From: Lysobacter arvi
GTDB lineage: Bacteria; Pseudomonadota; Gammaproteobacteria; Xanthomonadales; Xanthomonadaceae
Direction: 5' to 3'
Length of the DNA: 64,000 bases
Assembly: GCA_031216755.1 (NCBI GenBank)
Contig: JARUHG010000001.1
Span: forward strand, 992,001-1,056,000
Shown: positions 25,795 to 33,858 of the stretch, piece after piece
Position numbering within the stretch: the first letter of the stretch is position 1
How the letters are laid out: each line of letters opens with the position of its first letter
Translations under genes and position numbers: made by a program
Notes under the pieces: model-generated
What the model was told of the DNA's origin: nothing
Seen by the model: the letters and a program-made list of their open reading frames with translations, nothing else
The model's database searches: none

Positions 25795-26136
25795 TCAGTC
25801 GCAGCGGCGTTCGATCACCGTCTCGGTCTTGTTCTGCTGGTTTTCCTGGATCTTCCGGCCGGCGAACGCACCGCCGACGGCACCGGCCGCGGTGGCGATC
25901 TTCTTGCCGCTGCCTCCGCCCACCTGATTGCCCAGCAGGCCGCCGACCACGCCGCCCGCGACGGTGCCGGTAATTTTGTGCTCGTCCTTCACTTCCTTGG
26001 GCTTCTGGACTTCGACGTCGTAGCAGTGCTTGCCCTTGGTGGACGAACTGCTCGACTGCCACGCCATCGCCGGCCCGGCCAGCGCGAAGGCGGTAACGGC
26101 GGCGATGAATACCTTGGGGACAAGGATATGGCGCAT
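25795..26136 (-). CDS. Glycine-zipper 2TM domain exported protein
   Basis: 113 residues. A Sec signal (residues 1-25, ending AGPAMA) leads to a mature protein with two cysteines, one near the start (HCYDVEV) and one near the end (ERRCD), which could form a disulphide. The centre is a glycine zipper (GTVAGGVVGGLLGNQVGGGSG and AAGAVGGAFAGRKIQE, residues about 56-97), as in the Rick_17kDa_Anti/2TM family of envelope proteins. It probably sits in or against a membrane in the periplasm. The function is unknown. It is monocistronic or follows the KTSC gene by 77 bp. Confidence 0.88.
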   Translation of the reverse strand: MRHILVPKVFIAAVTAFALAGPAMAWQSSSSSTKGKHCYDVEVQKPKEVKDEHKITGTVAGGVVGGLLGNQVGGGSGKKIATAAGAVGGAFAGRKIQENQQNKTETVIERRCD

Positions 26137-26213
26137 GACGGCTCTCCTATGGCGACCGCATTCACGCTGCGCCGGACACCGTTACGGGCGCGTCAATCCG
26201 CGCGGGTCTGGAT

Positions 26214-26453
26214 TCAGCGCGTTCGCGGCGCTTCATCTTCGTCCACCTGCTCGTAGTCGAAGCCCGCATTGCGCAGGTGCTCGGCGAAGAACTGGCCGTG
26301 CGACGTGGCGCCCATGAGCCCCGCGTGCAGGTGGGGCGGCACGTCGAAATATTGATACACGTCGCCGCTGACGAACTCGATCTCGAGCACGCGGACGTCG
26401 GCGTCGTACCCGACGCTCCTCATGGCATCCGATTCCACGCGCACCCGTTCCAT
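26214..26453 (-). CDS. KTSC domain protein
   Basis: 79-residue protein made almost wholly of one KTSC domain. The visible consensus is SVGYDADVRVLEIEFVSGDV followed by YQYFDVP and a helix ending GQFFAEHLRNAGFDY. KTSC domains are small beta-sandwich-like modules, sometimes fused to lysyl-tRNA synthetase or nucleases, and stand alone in many proteobacteria. The role is unknown. It lies 60 bp after dnaB on the same strand and may be cotranscribed with it. Confidence 0.85.
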   Translation of the reverse strand: MERVRVESDAMRSVGYDADVRVLEIEFVSGDVYQYFDVPPHLHAGLMGATSHGQFFAEHLRNAGFDYEQVDEDEAPRTR

Positions 26454-26513
26454 CGAGGCGGACTGTACCGCCGCGCGCGTGAGACGCGCGTCGATGCGCG
26501 CGATGCGCTGGGC

Positions 26514-27926
26514 TTATTCGAAGCTGCCGACCGAATCGTGCGAGAGGTTGTCGAAGCGCGTGTACTCGCCGAAGAACTTGAGCTTCACCGACCCGGTCGG
26601 GCCGGAACGCTGCTTGCCGATGATGACTTCGGCCAGGCCCTTGTCCGGCGAGTTTTCCTTGTTGTAGTAGTCGTCGCGATAGATGAACACGATCATGTCG
26701 GCGTCCTGCTCGATGGCGCCCGATTCGCGCAGGTCGGCCATCACCGGCCGCTTGTCGGTGCGCGTTTCCAGCGAGCGGTTGAGCTGCGACAGCGCGATCA
26801 CCGGCACCTGCAGTTCCTTGGCCAGTCCCTTGAGCGATCGCGAGATCTCCGAGATTTCCGTCGCGCGGTTCTCGCTGTTGCCGGGCACCGACATCAGCTG
26901 GAGGTAGTCGATGACGATCAGCCCCAGGCCGTGCTCGCGCTTGAGGCGGCGCGCCTTGGCCGCGAGCTTGACCGGCGACAGGCCGGGCTCGTCGTCGATG
27001 AAGATCTTGACCTCGCGCAGCTGGCGGATCGCGCTGGTCACGCGGCTCCAGTCCTCGTCTTCCAGCTGGCCGGTGCGCAGGCGCTGCGCGTTGACGCGGC
27101 CGACGGAGGAAATCAGTCGCATCGCGAGCTGGGACGCCGACATTTCCATCGAGAACACCGCCACCGGCAGCTTGCTGCGGAACGCGGCGTACTCGGCCAT
27201 GTTCAGCGCGAGCGTGGTTTTGCCCATCGCGGGGCGCGCGGCGAGGATGATCAGGTCGGTCTTCTGCAGGCCGGCCGTCATCATGTCGAACTCGGTGTAG
27301 CCGGTCGGCAGGCCGGTGACGCCGCCACCGTTCGTGTAGCGCGTCTGCAGCGTGTCGAAGGCTTCCGACAACGCCTTGGTGACCGGCGTGAAGTCGGTCT
27401 TGCCGGAGGTGTTGGCCTGCGCGATCGCCAGCACCTGGCGTTCGGCCTCTTCCAGGATCTCGCTGGAATCGCGGCCGTCCGGCTGGAAGCCGTCGTTGAC
27501 GATGCCCGTGCCCACGTCGATCAGCTGCCGCAGGATCGCCTTGTCGCGAACGATCTCGGCATATGCGGTGATGTTCGCCGCCGACGGCGTATTGCTGGCC
27601 AGTTCGATCAGGTACGCGCCGCCGGCGACCTCCTCGCTCAGGCCCTGCGACTCGAACCATTCGCCCAGCGTCACGGCGTCGAACGGCCGGTTCTTCTCGG
27701 CCAGTTCGCTGATGGCGCGGAAGATCAGCTGGTGGTCGCGACGGTAGAAGTCGTGATCGTTGAGCTGGTCGGCGATGCGGTCCCACGAATCCGGCGCCAG
27801 CATGAGGCCGCCAAGCACGGCCTGCTCGGCCTCGATGGACTGTGGCGGCACGCGCAACTGGTCGATGCGCTGCTCGTTGCGCGTCTCGAACCGTTTCTCC
27901 CTGCGAAAGCCAGGTCGTGCGCTCAT
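26514..27926 (-). CDS. dnaB: Replicative DNA helicase DnaB
   Basis: 470-residue hexameric 5'-3' helicase of the replication fork. The N-terminal primase-binding domain starts QLRVPPQSIEAEQAVLGGLM. The RecA-like motor has Walker A ARPAMGKTTLALN (about residues 225-237), SMEMSASQLAMRLI, Walker B LIVIDYLQLM, and the finger AKELQVPVIALSQLNRSLE. The upstream ATG (27938) is in frame but MSARPGF at 27926 is a better start. No intein is present. dnaB is downstream of rplI and a small unknown gene, on the same strand, as in other gammaproteobacteria. Confidence 0.97.
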   Translation of the reverse strand: MSARPGFRREKRFETRNEQRIDQLRVPPQSIEAEQAVLGGLMLAPDSWDRIADQLNDHDFYRRDHQLIFRAISELAEKNRPFDAVTLGEWFESQGLSEEVAGGAYLIELASNTPSAANITAYAEIVRDKAILRQLIDVGTGIVNDGFQPDGRDSSEILEEAERQVLAIAQANTSGKTDFTPVTKALSEAFDTLQTRYTNGGGVTGLPTGYTEFDMMTAGLQKTDLIILAARPAMGKTTLALNMAEYAAFRSKLPVAVFSMEMSASQLAMRLISSVGRVNAQRLRTGQLEDEDWSRVTSAIRQLREVKIFIDDEPGLSPVKLAAKARRLKREHGLGLIVIDYLQLMSVPGNSENRATEISEISRSLKGLAKELQVPVIALSQLNRSLETRTDKRPVMADLRESGAIEQDADMIVFIYRDDYYNKENSPDKGLAEVIIGKQRSGPTGSVKLKFFGEYTRFDNLSHDSVGSFE

Positions 27927-28131
27927 GCCCTCAGTCACCTTTTCCGCGCGCGTTCGCGCCGGCCGTGTCGTTGTCGCGGGTCGGGCATCGTAGACGCGGA
28001 ACGCCGCGGGGCGTTGCAGATAAGTCTGTGGATATCGCGTGGATACTCATGCCCGCATGGGGCCACGAGGACGTCGCAGGCGGTGAGACGATCGGACGGG
28101 CGGTCCGACCCGAGCCGCGAAAGGACGAGCC

Positions 28132-28440
28132 TCAGCCGAGGGTGGAGATCCCGGCGCGCCTGCGCATCCCCGGGGAGATCACCGACAGCAGGTCGTCGAG
28201 CGCCTCGTCGCGCCAGCGACCGATCCGTTTGGGTTGCAGTGCGCCGGCAATGTGCTGGTCGATCAGCCGGGCGATGATCGGAAAGACGGTGTCGCCGTCC
28301 GCTTCGCAGGCTTCGCGCAGGCTGGCGGCAATCAGATCGGCGAACGAGACGGGCGCCGCGGGGAACGTGCATGCCTGCAGCGAATGCAGGGTGAGCTCGA
28401 GCGACGGGTCGAGCGCGGGAAGGTCAAGGCGCTGGTCCAT
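28132..28440 (-). CDS. Small hypothetical protein between rplI and dnaB
   Basis: 102 residues, no signal or membrane segment, mostly helical in outlook (FADLIAASLREACEADGDTV, FPIIARLIDQHIAG, RWRDEALDDLLSVI). I recognise no family. Supporting reality: same strand as the neighbours, moderate codon bias, an amphipathic pattern, and a position between rplI and dnaB. Against: no clear Shine-Dalgarno sequence, and other frames here are open because of the high GC. Treat it as probable. Confidence 0.5.
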   Translation of the reverse strand: MDQRLDLPALDPSLELTLHSLQACTFPAAPVSFADLIAASLREACEADGDTVFPIIARLIDQHIAGALQPKRIGRWRDEALDDLLSVISPGMRRRAGISTLG

Positions 28441-28540
28441 GGCGGCGGTATCGGATCAAGTGCCACGACTGTGTCACGCAACTCCCCGATGCCCCATCGG
28501 AAAAATCCGAAAACCTTTCGCGTCCGGAAAGCGACGCCAG

Positions 28541-28574
28541 CGCAAAAAGAAAGGGCGCCCGGAGGCGCCCTTTC
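28541..28574 (-). terminator. Terminator of the rpsF-rpsR-rplI operon
   Basis: GAAAGGGCGCC and GGCGCCCTTTC form an 11-bp stem with a CGGA loop. On the minus strand a TTTTTG run follows. It lies 26 bp after the rplI stop. Confidence 0.9.
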
Positions 28575-28599
28575 CTTCCAACACGTGTGGTGACCGCGA

Positions 28600-29052
28600 T
28601 CAGGCGACTTCGCCGACCACGATGACCTTGACCGTCGCTTCGATGTCGGCGTGCAGGTGCACGACGATGTCGTACTCGCCGGTGCGACGCAGCGGGCCTT
28701 CGCCCAGCACGACTTCCGACTTCTCGACCTTGTGGCCGTGCTTGGTCAGCGCATCGGCGATGTCGCGCGGCGAGATCGAGCCGTACAGCTTGCCTTCGGT
28801 CGACGCGTTGGCGGTGATGGTCACCTCGACGCCTTCCAGCGCGGCCTTGCGGCCTTCGGCACCTTCCAGCGCGGCCTTGGCCTTGGCTTCGTACTCGGCG
28901 CGGCGGGCCTCGAACTCGGCCAGGTTGGCCTCGGTCGCCGGCGCGGCCTTGCCGTACGGGATCAGGTAGTTGCGGCCGAAGCCCGGCTTGACGTTGACCT
29001 TGTCGCCGAGCTTGCCGAGGTTCTGCACGTTCTGCAGGAGGATCAGTTGCAT
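28600..29052 (-). CDS. rplI: 50S ribosomal protein L9
   Basis: 150 residues. The N-terminal domain [20 protein letters not shown] and the glycine-rich [13 protein letters not shown] are the L9 signature. A long central helix (residues about 42-75) leads to the C-terminal RNA-binding domain ([17 protein letters not shown] [14 protein letters not shown]). It stabilises the L1 stalk base region of the large subunit. It is last in the rpsF-rpsR-rplI operon, after an unusually long 145-bp gap. Confidence 0.98.
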   Translation of the reverse strand: MQLILLQNVQNLGKLGDKVNVKPGFGRNYLIPYGKAAPATEANLAEFEARRAEYEAKAKAALEGAEGRKAALEGVEVTITANASTEGKLYGSISPRDIADALTKHGHKVEKSEVVLGEGPLRRTGEYDIVVHLHADIEATVKVIVVGEVA

Positions 29053-29148
29053 GGTATTGCTCCGTATTCGTTAGCGAGCCCGAAGGCCCGCAGCGGTGGC
29101 TGTCCGAAGACGAGTGGAGAGCGAAGAGGAGCAAGCAGTGAGCGCTTC

Positions 29149-29179
29149 GCCCTCACTCCCGCTTCCCGGCGGAGAAGCC
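29149..29179 (+). repeat. Degenerate repeat-like sequence between rpsR and rplI
   Basis: CCCTCACTCCCGCTTCCCGG resembles a diverged copy of the dispersed palindromic repeat. The flanking bases AGTGAG/CTCACT and GCGAAG/CTTCGC form further inverted pairs, so this gap is probably structured in RNA. Confidence 0.35.
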
Positions 29180-29197
29180 GCCCACTCCCCGCTGCTC

Positions 29198-29428
29198 TCA
29201 GGCGTTGTGGTTGTCGGTGTACGGGATCAGGGCCAGGAAACGGGCGCGCTTGACGGCCGTTGCCAGCTGGCGCTGGTACTTCGACTTGGTACCGGTCACG
29301 CGGCTCGGCACGATCTTGCCGGTCTCGGTGAGGTACTGGCGCAGGGTGTTGAGATCCTTGTAGTCGATCTCCTTCACACCCTCGGCGGTGAACTTGCAGA
29401 ACTTGCGGCGACGGAAGAACTTGGACAT
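29198..29428 (-). CDS. rpsR: 30S ribosomal protein S18
   Basis: 76 residues, [20 protein letters not shown] at the start and [20 protein letters not shown] at the C-terminus, both diagnostic of S18. It has only one cysteine, so this is the zinc-free form. S18 binds with S6 to the platform of the small subunit. It follows rpsF by 23 bp. Confidence 0.98.
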   Translation of the reverse strand: MSKFFRRRKFCKFTAEGVKEIDYKDLNTLRQYLTETGKIVPSRVTGTKSKYQRQLATAVKRARFLALIPYTDNHNA

Positions 29429-29451
29429 GAGTGTGTGCTCCTAGGGCGTTA

Positions 29452-29874
29452 TCAGGCGGCTTCGGCGTTGTCGTCGGAAGACTCGTCGGACGTGCCGACG
29501 CCTTCCTCGTCACGGCGGCGACGCTCGCCACGCTCGGGCTTGTCGCCCTTCTCGTCCTTGTACTTCATGATCAGCGACTGCTCGGTGTCCGGACCGTCGC
29601 GCTTGATCACCAGGTGGCGCAGCACGGCGTCGTTGAAGCGGAAACCGTCGACCAGCTCGTTCAGGACGTTCTGGGTGCACTCGATGTTGAGCAGGACGTA
29701 GTGGGCCTTGACCAGGTTCTCGATCGGATAGGCCAGCTGGCGGCGGCCCCAGTCTTCCAGACGGTGGATCTTGCCTTCGCCGCCTTCGATCAGGCCCTTG
29801 TAGCGCTCGACCATGGCCGGCACCTGCTCGCTCTGGTCCGGATGGACCAGGAACACGACTTCGTAATGACGCAT
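29452..29874 (-). CDS. rpsF: 30S ribosomal protein S6
   Basis: 140 residues. The core fold begins [20 protein letters not shown] and includes [20 protein letters not shown]. The C-terminus is a charged tail rich in Lys, Arg, Asp and Glu (residues about 110-140), as in the family, where RimK adds glutamates in some bacteria. It is first gene of the rpsF-rpsR-rplI operon. Promoters probably lie in the long upstream gap. Confidence 0.97.
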   Translation of the reverse strand: MRHYEVVFLVHPDQSEQVPAMVERYKGLIEGGEGKIHRLEDWGRRQLAYPIENLVKAHYVLLNIECTQNVLNELVDGFRFNDAVLRHLVIKRDGPDTEQSLIMKYKDEKGDKPERGERRRRDEEGVGTSDESSDDNAEAA

Positions 29875-30163
29875 TGTGTGATTCCTTGTGGATGATGGCC
29901 GCGGGCGTTGCCGCGTCCGGATCAGCCCCCCGGGGCCCGGAATGGGCGCGGTGGAGCAAGGTCTCCCGCCAGCCTTGACCGCGGGAGCCGGAAATTATGG
30001 CGGATTCAATGGGTTGGGACAAGGGCGGAGACGAAAACCGGGACCGGGGACCCCGGACCAGGAACCCGTGTCTCCGGCGATGAACGTGGTTCCGAGGCGC
30101 GGCGCCTCGGCACCCGCCCGATGTCCGCTTTTCACGGGTCCCCGGTCCCCCGGATCCCGGCAC
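29875..30163. repeat. Intergenic region with inverted GGGACC-type repeats
   Basis: 289 bp without a gene, upstream of rpsF. It holds GGGACCGGGGACCCCGG (about 30041-30057), and its inverted partner GGGTCCCCGGTCCCCCGG (about 30138-30155), about 80 bp apart. Between them is a tight palindrome CCGAGGCGCGGCGCCTCGG (30093-30111). The rpsF promoter should also lie here, but I cannot pick a convincing -35/-10 pair. Confidence 0.6.
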
Positions 30164-31969
30164 TCACCCTTTCCGACGCTGGACCCAGTCCTCGATGTGC
30201 GCTTCCAGCGCTTCCAGCGGGACGGAGCCCGTCTCCAGCACGGCGTCGTTGAACTCGCGCAGGTCGAACTTCGGGCCCAGCTCCCGCGCCGCCTTCTCGC
30301 GCAGCTCGGAGATCTTCAGCTGGCCGATCTTGTACGCCAGCGCCTGCCCGGGCCAGCCCATGTACCGGTCGATCTCGTTGACCACGTCCTGGCGCGTCTT
30401 GGGCGAGTTGTCCATGAAGAAGGCGATCGCCCGGTCCCGGCTCCAGCCCTTGCTGTGCATGCCGGTATCCACCACCAGCCGGACTGCCCGCCACATGTCG
30501 TAGGCGAGCTGGCCCATGCGGTCGTAGGGGTCGTCGTACAGGCCCATGTCGTAGCCGAGGCGTTCGGCGTACAGGCCCCATCCTTCGCCATAGGCCACGA
30601 AATACCCGACGCGCCGGAACATCGGCACGTCCGGCAGTTCCATGCCCCGCGCGAACTGGAAGTGATGCCCCGGCACGGCCTCGTGCAGCGACAGCGGCAT
30701 CATTTCCCACTTCGGCCGCACGTCCGGCTTGTACAGGTTCACGTAATAGAAGCCCGCGCGGGTGCCGTCCACGGCGCCGGGCTGGTAGTACGCCGTGGTG
30801 GTGTCGGGGGCGATGTTCTCCGGGATCGGCCGAACGCCGTACGGCAGGCGCGGGATGGTCTTGAAGACCTTCACCAGTTCCGGGTCGATGCGCTTGGAGA
30901 TCGCCTGGTAGGCGGTGAACAGCTCCTGCGGCGTCTTGTAGAAGAACTTCGGGTCGGTACGCAGGTGTTCGAAGAACTGCGCCAGCGTGCCCTTGAAGCC
31001 GACTTCGGCCTTGACCTTCTCCATCTCCGCGCGGATGCGCGCCACTTCCTTCAGGCCGATCTCGTGGATCCGGTCGGCGGAAAGGTCCGTCGTGGTGAAG
31101 TACCGGGCGGCGAAATCGTAGTACGCCTTGCCGTCGGGCAGATCAATCGCGGCGATCGACGTGCGCGTCTTCGGCAGGTAGTCATCCTTGAAGAACGTCG
31201 CGAACTGCCGATAGGCCGGCACCACGTCCTGCGCGATGACCTGCTTCGCCTCGGCCTGCAACGCCGCGCGGTCGGCTTCGCCGATGGCGTCCGGGAACTT
31301 CGTGAACGGCTTGTAGAACGGACTCTTCGTCGCGTCCTCGACGAGCTGCGACTGGATCTGCGCCGGCACGCGCTCCATGAGCACGCGCGGCGGCGTGTTG
31401 CCGCTGGCCGCGCCTTCGCGCAGCAGCGCCTGGTTCTGCTCGATCAGCGTCGGCAGCGCGCGCATGCGCGCCAACCAGTCGCGGTAATCCTTGACGGTGG
31501 CGAACGGCAGGACCTCGGCGATGCCCTCGGCCGTCTGCACGCCGCCGCTGAGGCCGATCGGCTGCAGGTATTCGCGGTATTTCTGGCGCTCGACCGCCTT
31601 TTCCAGACTCCACCCGAAGACGTCGTAACTGAGGCGATCGGCTTCGGCGAGCGCGTTGCGATCAATCGCCTTCAACCGCTGCAGCGCCTTGCGATCGCCC
31701 TCCATCCGTTGCTCGATGGCCGTCAGGCTCATGTCGGTCCAGCGGTCGTTGTAACGCTTGTCGCCGCGCCAGCTCGCCTCTTCGGGGTTCTCGCGCATGC
31801 TGCGCTCCCACTCTTCGTCGAACAGCGCATGCAGCGCCTTCGCCGCGGGGCTCTGCACGGACGCGGCAGGCGCGGCGCGCGTCGTGGACGGCGCCTGCGC
31901 GAATGCGGGCGCGGTGGACAGGCAGGCGGCGACGGCCGCGGCGAGCAGTGCGTGTCGAAGCATGGACAA
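30164..31969 (-). CDS. DUF885 family exported metallopeptidase-like protein
   Basis: 601 residues with a Sec signal (MSMLRHALLAAAVAACLSTA, cleavage near residue 25, AFA-QA). The DUF885 domain fills the rest. It has the zinc-peptidase-like word LHEAVPGHHFQFA (near residue 430), and about 45 residues later GEGWGLYAERLG, so a gluzincin-like zinc site is likely. The family is annotated as lipoprotein or peptidase-like with little experimental basis. It is probably periplasmic and possibly a carboxypeptidase or oligopeptidase. No partner gene is adjacent; its 3' end abuts the repeat-rich region upstream of rpsF. Confidence 0.88.
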   Translation of the reverse strand: MSMLRHALLAAAVAACLSTAPAFAQAPSTTRAAPAASVQSPAAKALHALFDEEWERSMRENPEEASWRGDKRYNDRWTDMSLTAIEQRMEGDRKALQRLKAIDRNALAEADRLSYDVFGWSLEKAVERQKYREYLQPIGLSGGVQTAEGIAEVLPFATVKDYRDWLARMRALPTLIEQNQALLREGAASGNTPPRVLMERVPAQIQSQLVEDATKSPFYKPFTKFPDAIGEADRAALQAEAKQVIAQDVVPAYRQFATFFKDDYLPKTRTSIAAIDLPDGKAYYDFAARYFTTTDLSADRIHEIGLKEVARIRAEMEKVKAEVGFKGTLAQFFEHLRTDPKFFYKTPQELFTAYQAISKRIDPELVKVFKTIPRLPYGVRPIPENIAPDTTTAYYQPGAVDGTRAGFYYVNLYKPDVRPKWEMMPLSLHEAVPGHHFQFARGMELPDVPMFRRVGYFVAYGEGWGLYAERLGYDMGLYDDPYDRMGQLAYDMWRAVRLVVDTGMHSKGWSRDRAIAFFMDNSPKTRQDVVNEIDRYMGWPGQALAYKIGQLKISELREKAARELGPKFDLREFNDAVLETGSVPLEALEAHIEDWVQRRKG

Positions 31970-32097
31970 CCCCCGGGAGTTCGTCGGCCGAGTCTAGCCG
32001 CCTTCGCCGCCCGGCACTTGATGCGCGCTGTCGGAACCGCGCCTTCACGACCGCCGGGCTAGCGTGCGGCCAGACCCCATCGACGGTGGCATCGCGC

Positions 32098-33015
32098 GTG
32101 AAAATCGCCACGTTCAACATCAACGGCGTGAACACGCGCCTGCCCGCGCTGCTCGAATGGCTCCGCCGCGAGCAGCCCGACGTGGCCTGCCTGCAGGAGC
32201 TGAAAGCGCCCGAAGACGCCTTCCCCGCAGACGCGATCGCCGAGGCCGGCTATGGCGCGATCTGGCACGGGCAGAAGTCCTGGAACGGCGTGGCGATCCT
32301 CGCGCGCGACGCCGAGCCGGTCGAGATCGGCCGCGGCCTGCCCGGCGATCCGGACGACCTCCAGAGCCGCTACATCGAAGCGGCGGTCGGTGGGATCGTC
32401 GTGGTCTGCCTGTACCTGCCCAACGGCAACCCGCAGCCCGGGCCGAAGTTCGACTACAAGCTCGCCTGGATGGACCGCCTGCACCAGCGCGCGCAGCAGT
32501 GGTTCGACAGCGGCCAGCCGGTGGTGATGGCCGGCGACTACAACGTCGTGCCCACCGACGAGGACATCTACAACCCGAAGTCCTGGCGCAAGGATGCCCT
32601 GCTGCAACCCGAAAGCCGCGAGCGTTACCAGCGCCTGCTGGACCAGGGCTGGACGGACGCGGTGCGGCATGTGTTCGGCGAGGAACGCGTGTACACGTTC
32701 TGGGATTACTTCCGGCAGCACTGGGAACGCGACGCCGGACTGCGCATCGACCATCTGCTGCTCAACGCCGAACTGCTGCCGCGCCTGCGATCGGCCGGCG
32801 TGGATCGCTGGGTGCGCGGCCAGGCCAAGCCCAGCGACCACGCGCCGACGTGGATCGAACTCGCACCGCCGAAGGCGACGCGCCCCACGGCGAAGTCGGC
32901 CAAGTCCACGAAACAGACGGCAAAGAAGACAACGAAGAAGGCGGCGAAGAAGACGGGCGCGAAGAAGGCCGCCACGAAAACCCCGGCGAAGCGAACGCGA
33001 CGCGCGGCACAGTGA
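32098..33015 (+). CDS. xth: Exodeoxyribonuclease III with Lys/Ala-rich C-terminal tail
   Basis: 305 residues starting at a GTG. The EEP nuclease fold covers about residues 1-258: KIATFNINGVNTRLPALLEW, CLQELKAPEDAF (catalytic Glu), GDYNVVPTDEDIYNP, and DHAPTWIEL at the end (catalytic Asp-His). It processes AP sites and 3' blocked ends in base excision repair. The remaining 47 residues are a basic low-complexity tail rich in AKK and TKK repeats, like histone H1 or HctB proteins, which would increase DNA affinity. The Xth core matches the family's usual length without the tail. Confidence 0.93.
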   Translation: MKIATFNINGVNTRLPALLEWLRREQPDVACLQELKAPEDAFPADAIAEAGYGAIWHGQKSWNGVAILARDAEPVEIGRGLPGDPDDLQSRYIEAAVGGIVVVCLYLPNGNPQPGPKFDYKLAWMDRLHQRAQQWFDSGQPVVMAGDYNVVPTDEDIYNPKSWRKDALLQPESRERYQRLLDQGWTDAVRHVFGEERVYTFWDYFRQHWERDAGLRIDHLLLNAELLPRLRSAGVDRWVRGQAKPSDHAPTWIELAPPKATRPTAKSAKSTKQTAKKTTKKAAKKTGAKKAATKTPAKRTRRAAQ

Positions 33016-33097
33016 AACGAACCGATTACGACCTGTTGCCGTCCCGCTAACCGGCGTGTTCGCAGCATCGCTGCATCGAACACGACAGGAGCGAACC

Positions 33098-33682
33098 ATG
33101 GCCCGGCATCCGGACGACAAGCATCGGCACGAGCTCTACCGCGGCATGCCGTCGGTGACGAACCGCGCATGGGGTCCGCAGCGGACGGACGACGGCTTCG
33201 GTTACCCGGGTCAGGGCGGCTACGGCGAATCGCGCGGAAACTCCGGCGGACGCGACGCTGGCGTGCGTACCGGCGGCGGCCACCGCGGCCGCGGACCGCG
33301 CAACATCCTGCGCTCCGACGAGCGCATCGCCGACGACCTGATCGAACGCCTCACCCGCGACGAGGAGATCGACGCCAGCGAGATCCTGGTCGCCGTGGAC
33401 GCGGGCGCCGTCACGTTGACGGGCGACGTGCCGGAGCGCCGCATGAAGCATCTGGCCGAGGACCTCGCCGCCTCGGTGCAGGGCGTGCGAGAGGTGCACA
33501 ACCGCCTGCATGTCGACAAGGGCGCGGCGTCGTTCGGGCCCGCCGGGCGCGCGGTGCGCAGCGGCTTCGACCAGCAGGGCAGCGGCTTTTCAAGCTCCCA
33601 GTTCGACCAGCGCGACGACGAGGACGACGACGCGCACGACGAGAACCGTCGCGCGCCGATGCGTCGCCCCCGCGAGCACTGA
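33098..33682 (+). CDS. BON domain protein
   Basis: 194 residues without signal peptide. The N-terminal 70 residues are disordered, Gly/Arg rich, and contain WGPQRTDDGFGYPGQGGYGE. A BON domain spans about residues 75-143 (DERIADDLIERLTRDEEIDA, SEILVAVDAGAVTLTGDVPE, VQGVREVHNRLHV). The C-terminus is Ser, Asp and Arg rich. BON domains bind phospholipids or sit in osmotic-stress proteins such as OsmY. The ATG at 33098 has ACAGGAG 6 bp upstream. It starts 82 bp after xth. Confidence 0.9.
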   Translation: MARHPDDKHRHELYRGMPSVTNRAWGPQRTDDGFGYPGQGGYGESRGNSGGRDAGVRTGGGHRGRGPRNILRSDERIADDLIERLTRDEEIDASEILVAVDAGAVTLTGDVPERRMKHLAEDLAASVQGVREVHNRLHVDKGAASFGPAGRAVRSGFDQQGSGFSSSQFDQRDDEDDDAHDENRRAPMRRPREH

Positions 33683-33708
33683 CGTCGCAGTAGCCACCGC
33701 CCGGCGCG

Positions 33709-33780
33709 TGTAGCCCGGGCAAGCGAAGCGCACCGGGCCAGCCTGGATGGGGCAGCCCGGGTGCGCGTCGCTTGCACGGG
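33709..33780. repeat. Inverted-repeat element, family B, copy 1
   Basis: Two arms, GCCCGGGCAAGCGAAGCGCA (from about 33712) and GTGCGCGTCGCTTGCACGGG (to about 33780), are imperfect reverse complements of about 26 bp, about 15 bp apart. The motif AAGCGAAGCGCACC is of a kind seen in intergenic REP-like elements of xanthomonads. It lies between the BON gene and the ABC exporter gene. Confidence 0.75.
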
Positions 33781-33858
33781 CACGAAAGCACGCAGCGCTC
33801 GTGAAGCACGCAGGGCCGCAAAGACACCGCCTGCGCACGCGCAGTGCACAATCGCCGC

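Noticed and set aside
26470..26495. CGCGCGT-GAG-ACGCGCG hairpin after dnaB as a terminator
   Set aside because: The stem is short and has no U-run. It may be chance in GC-rich DNA, and the KTSC gene may be read through from dnaB.
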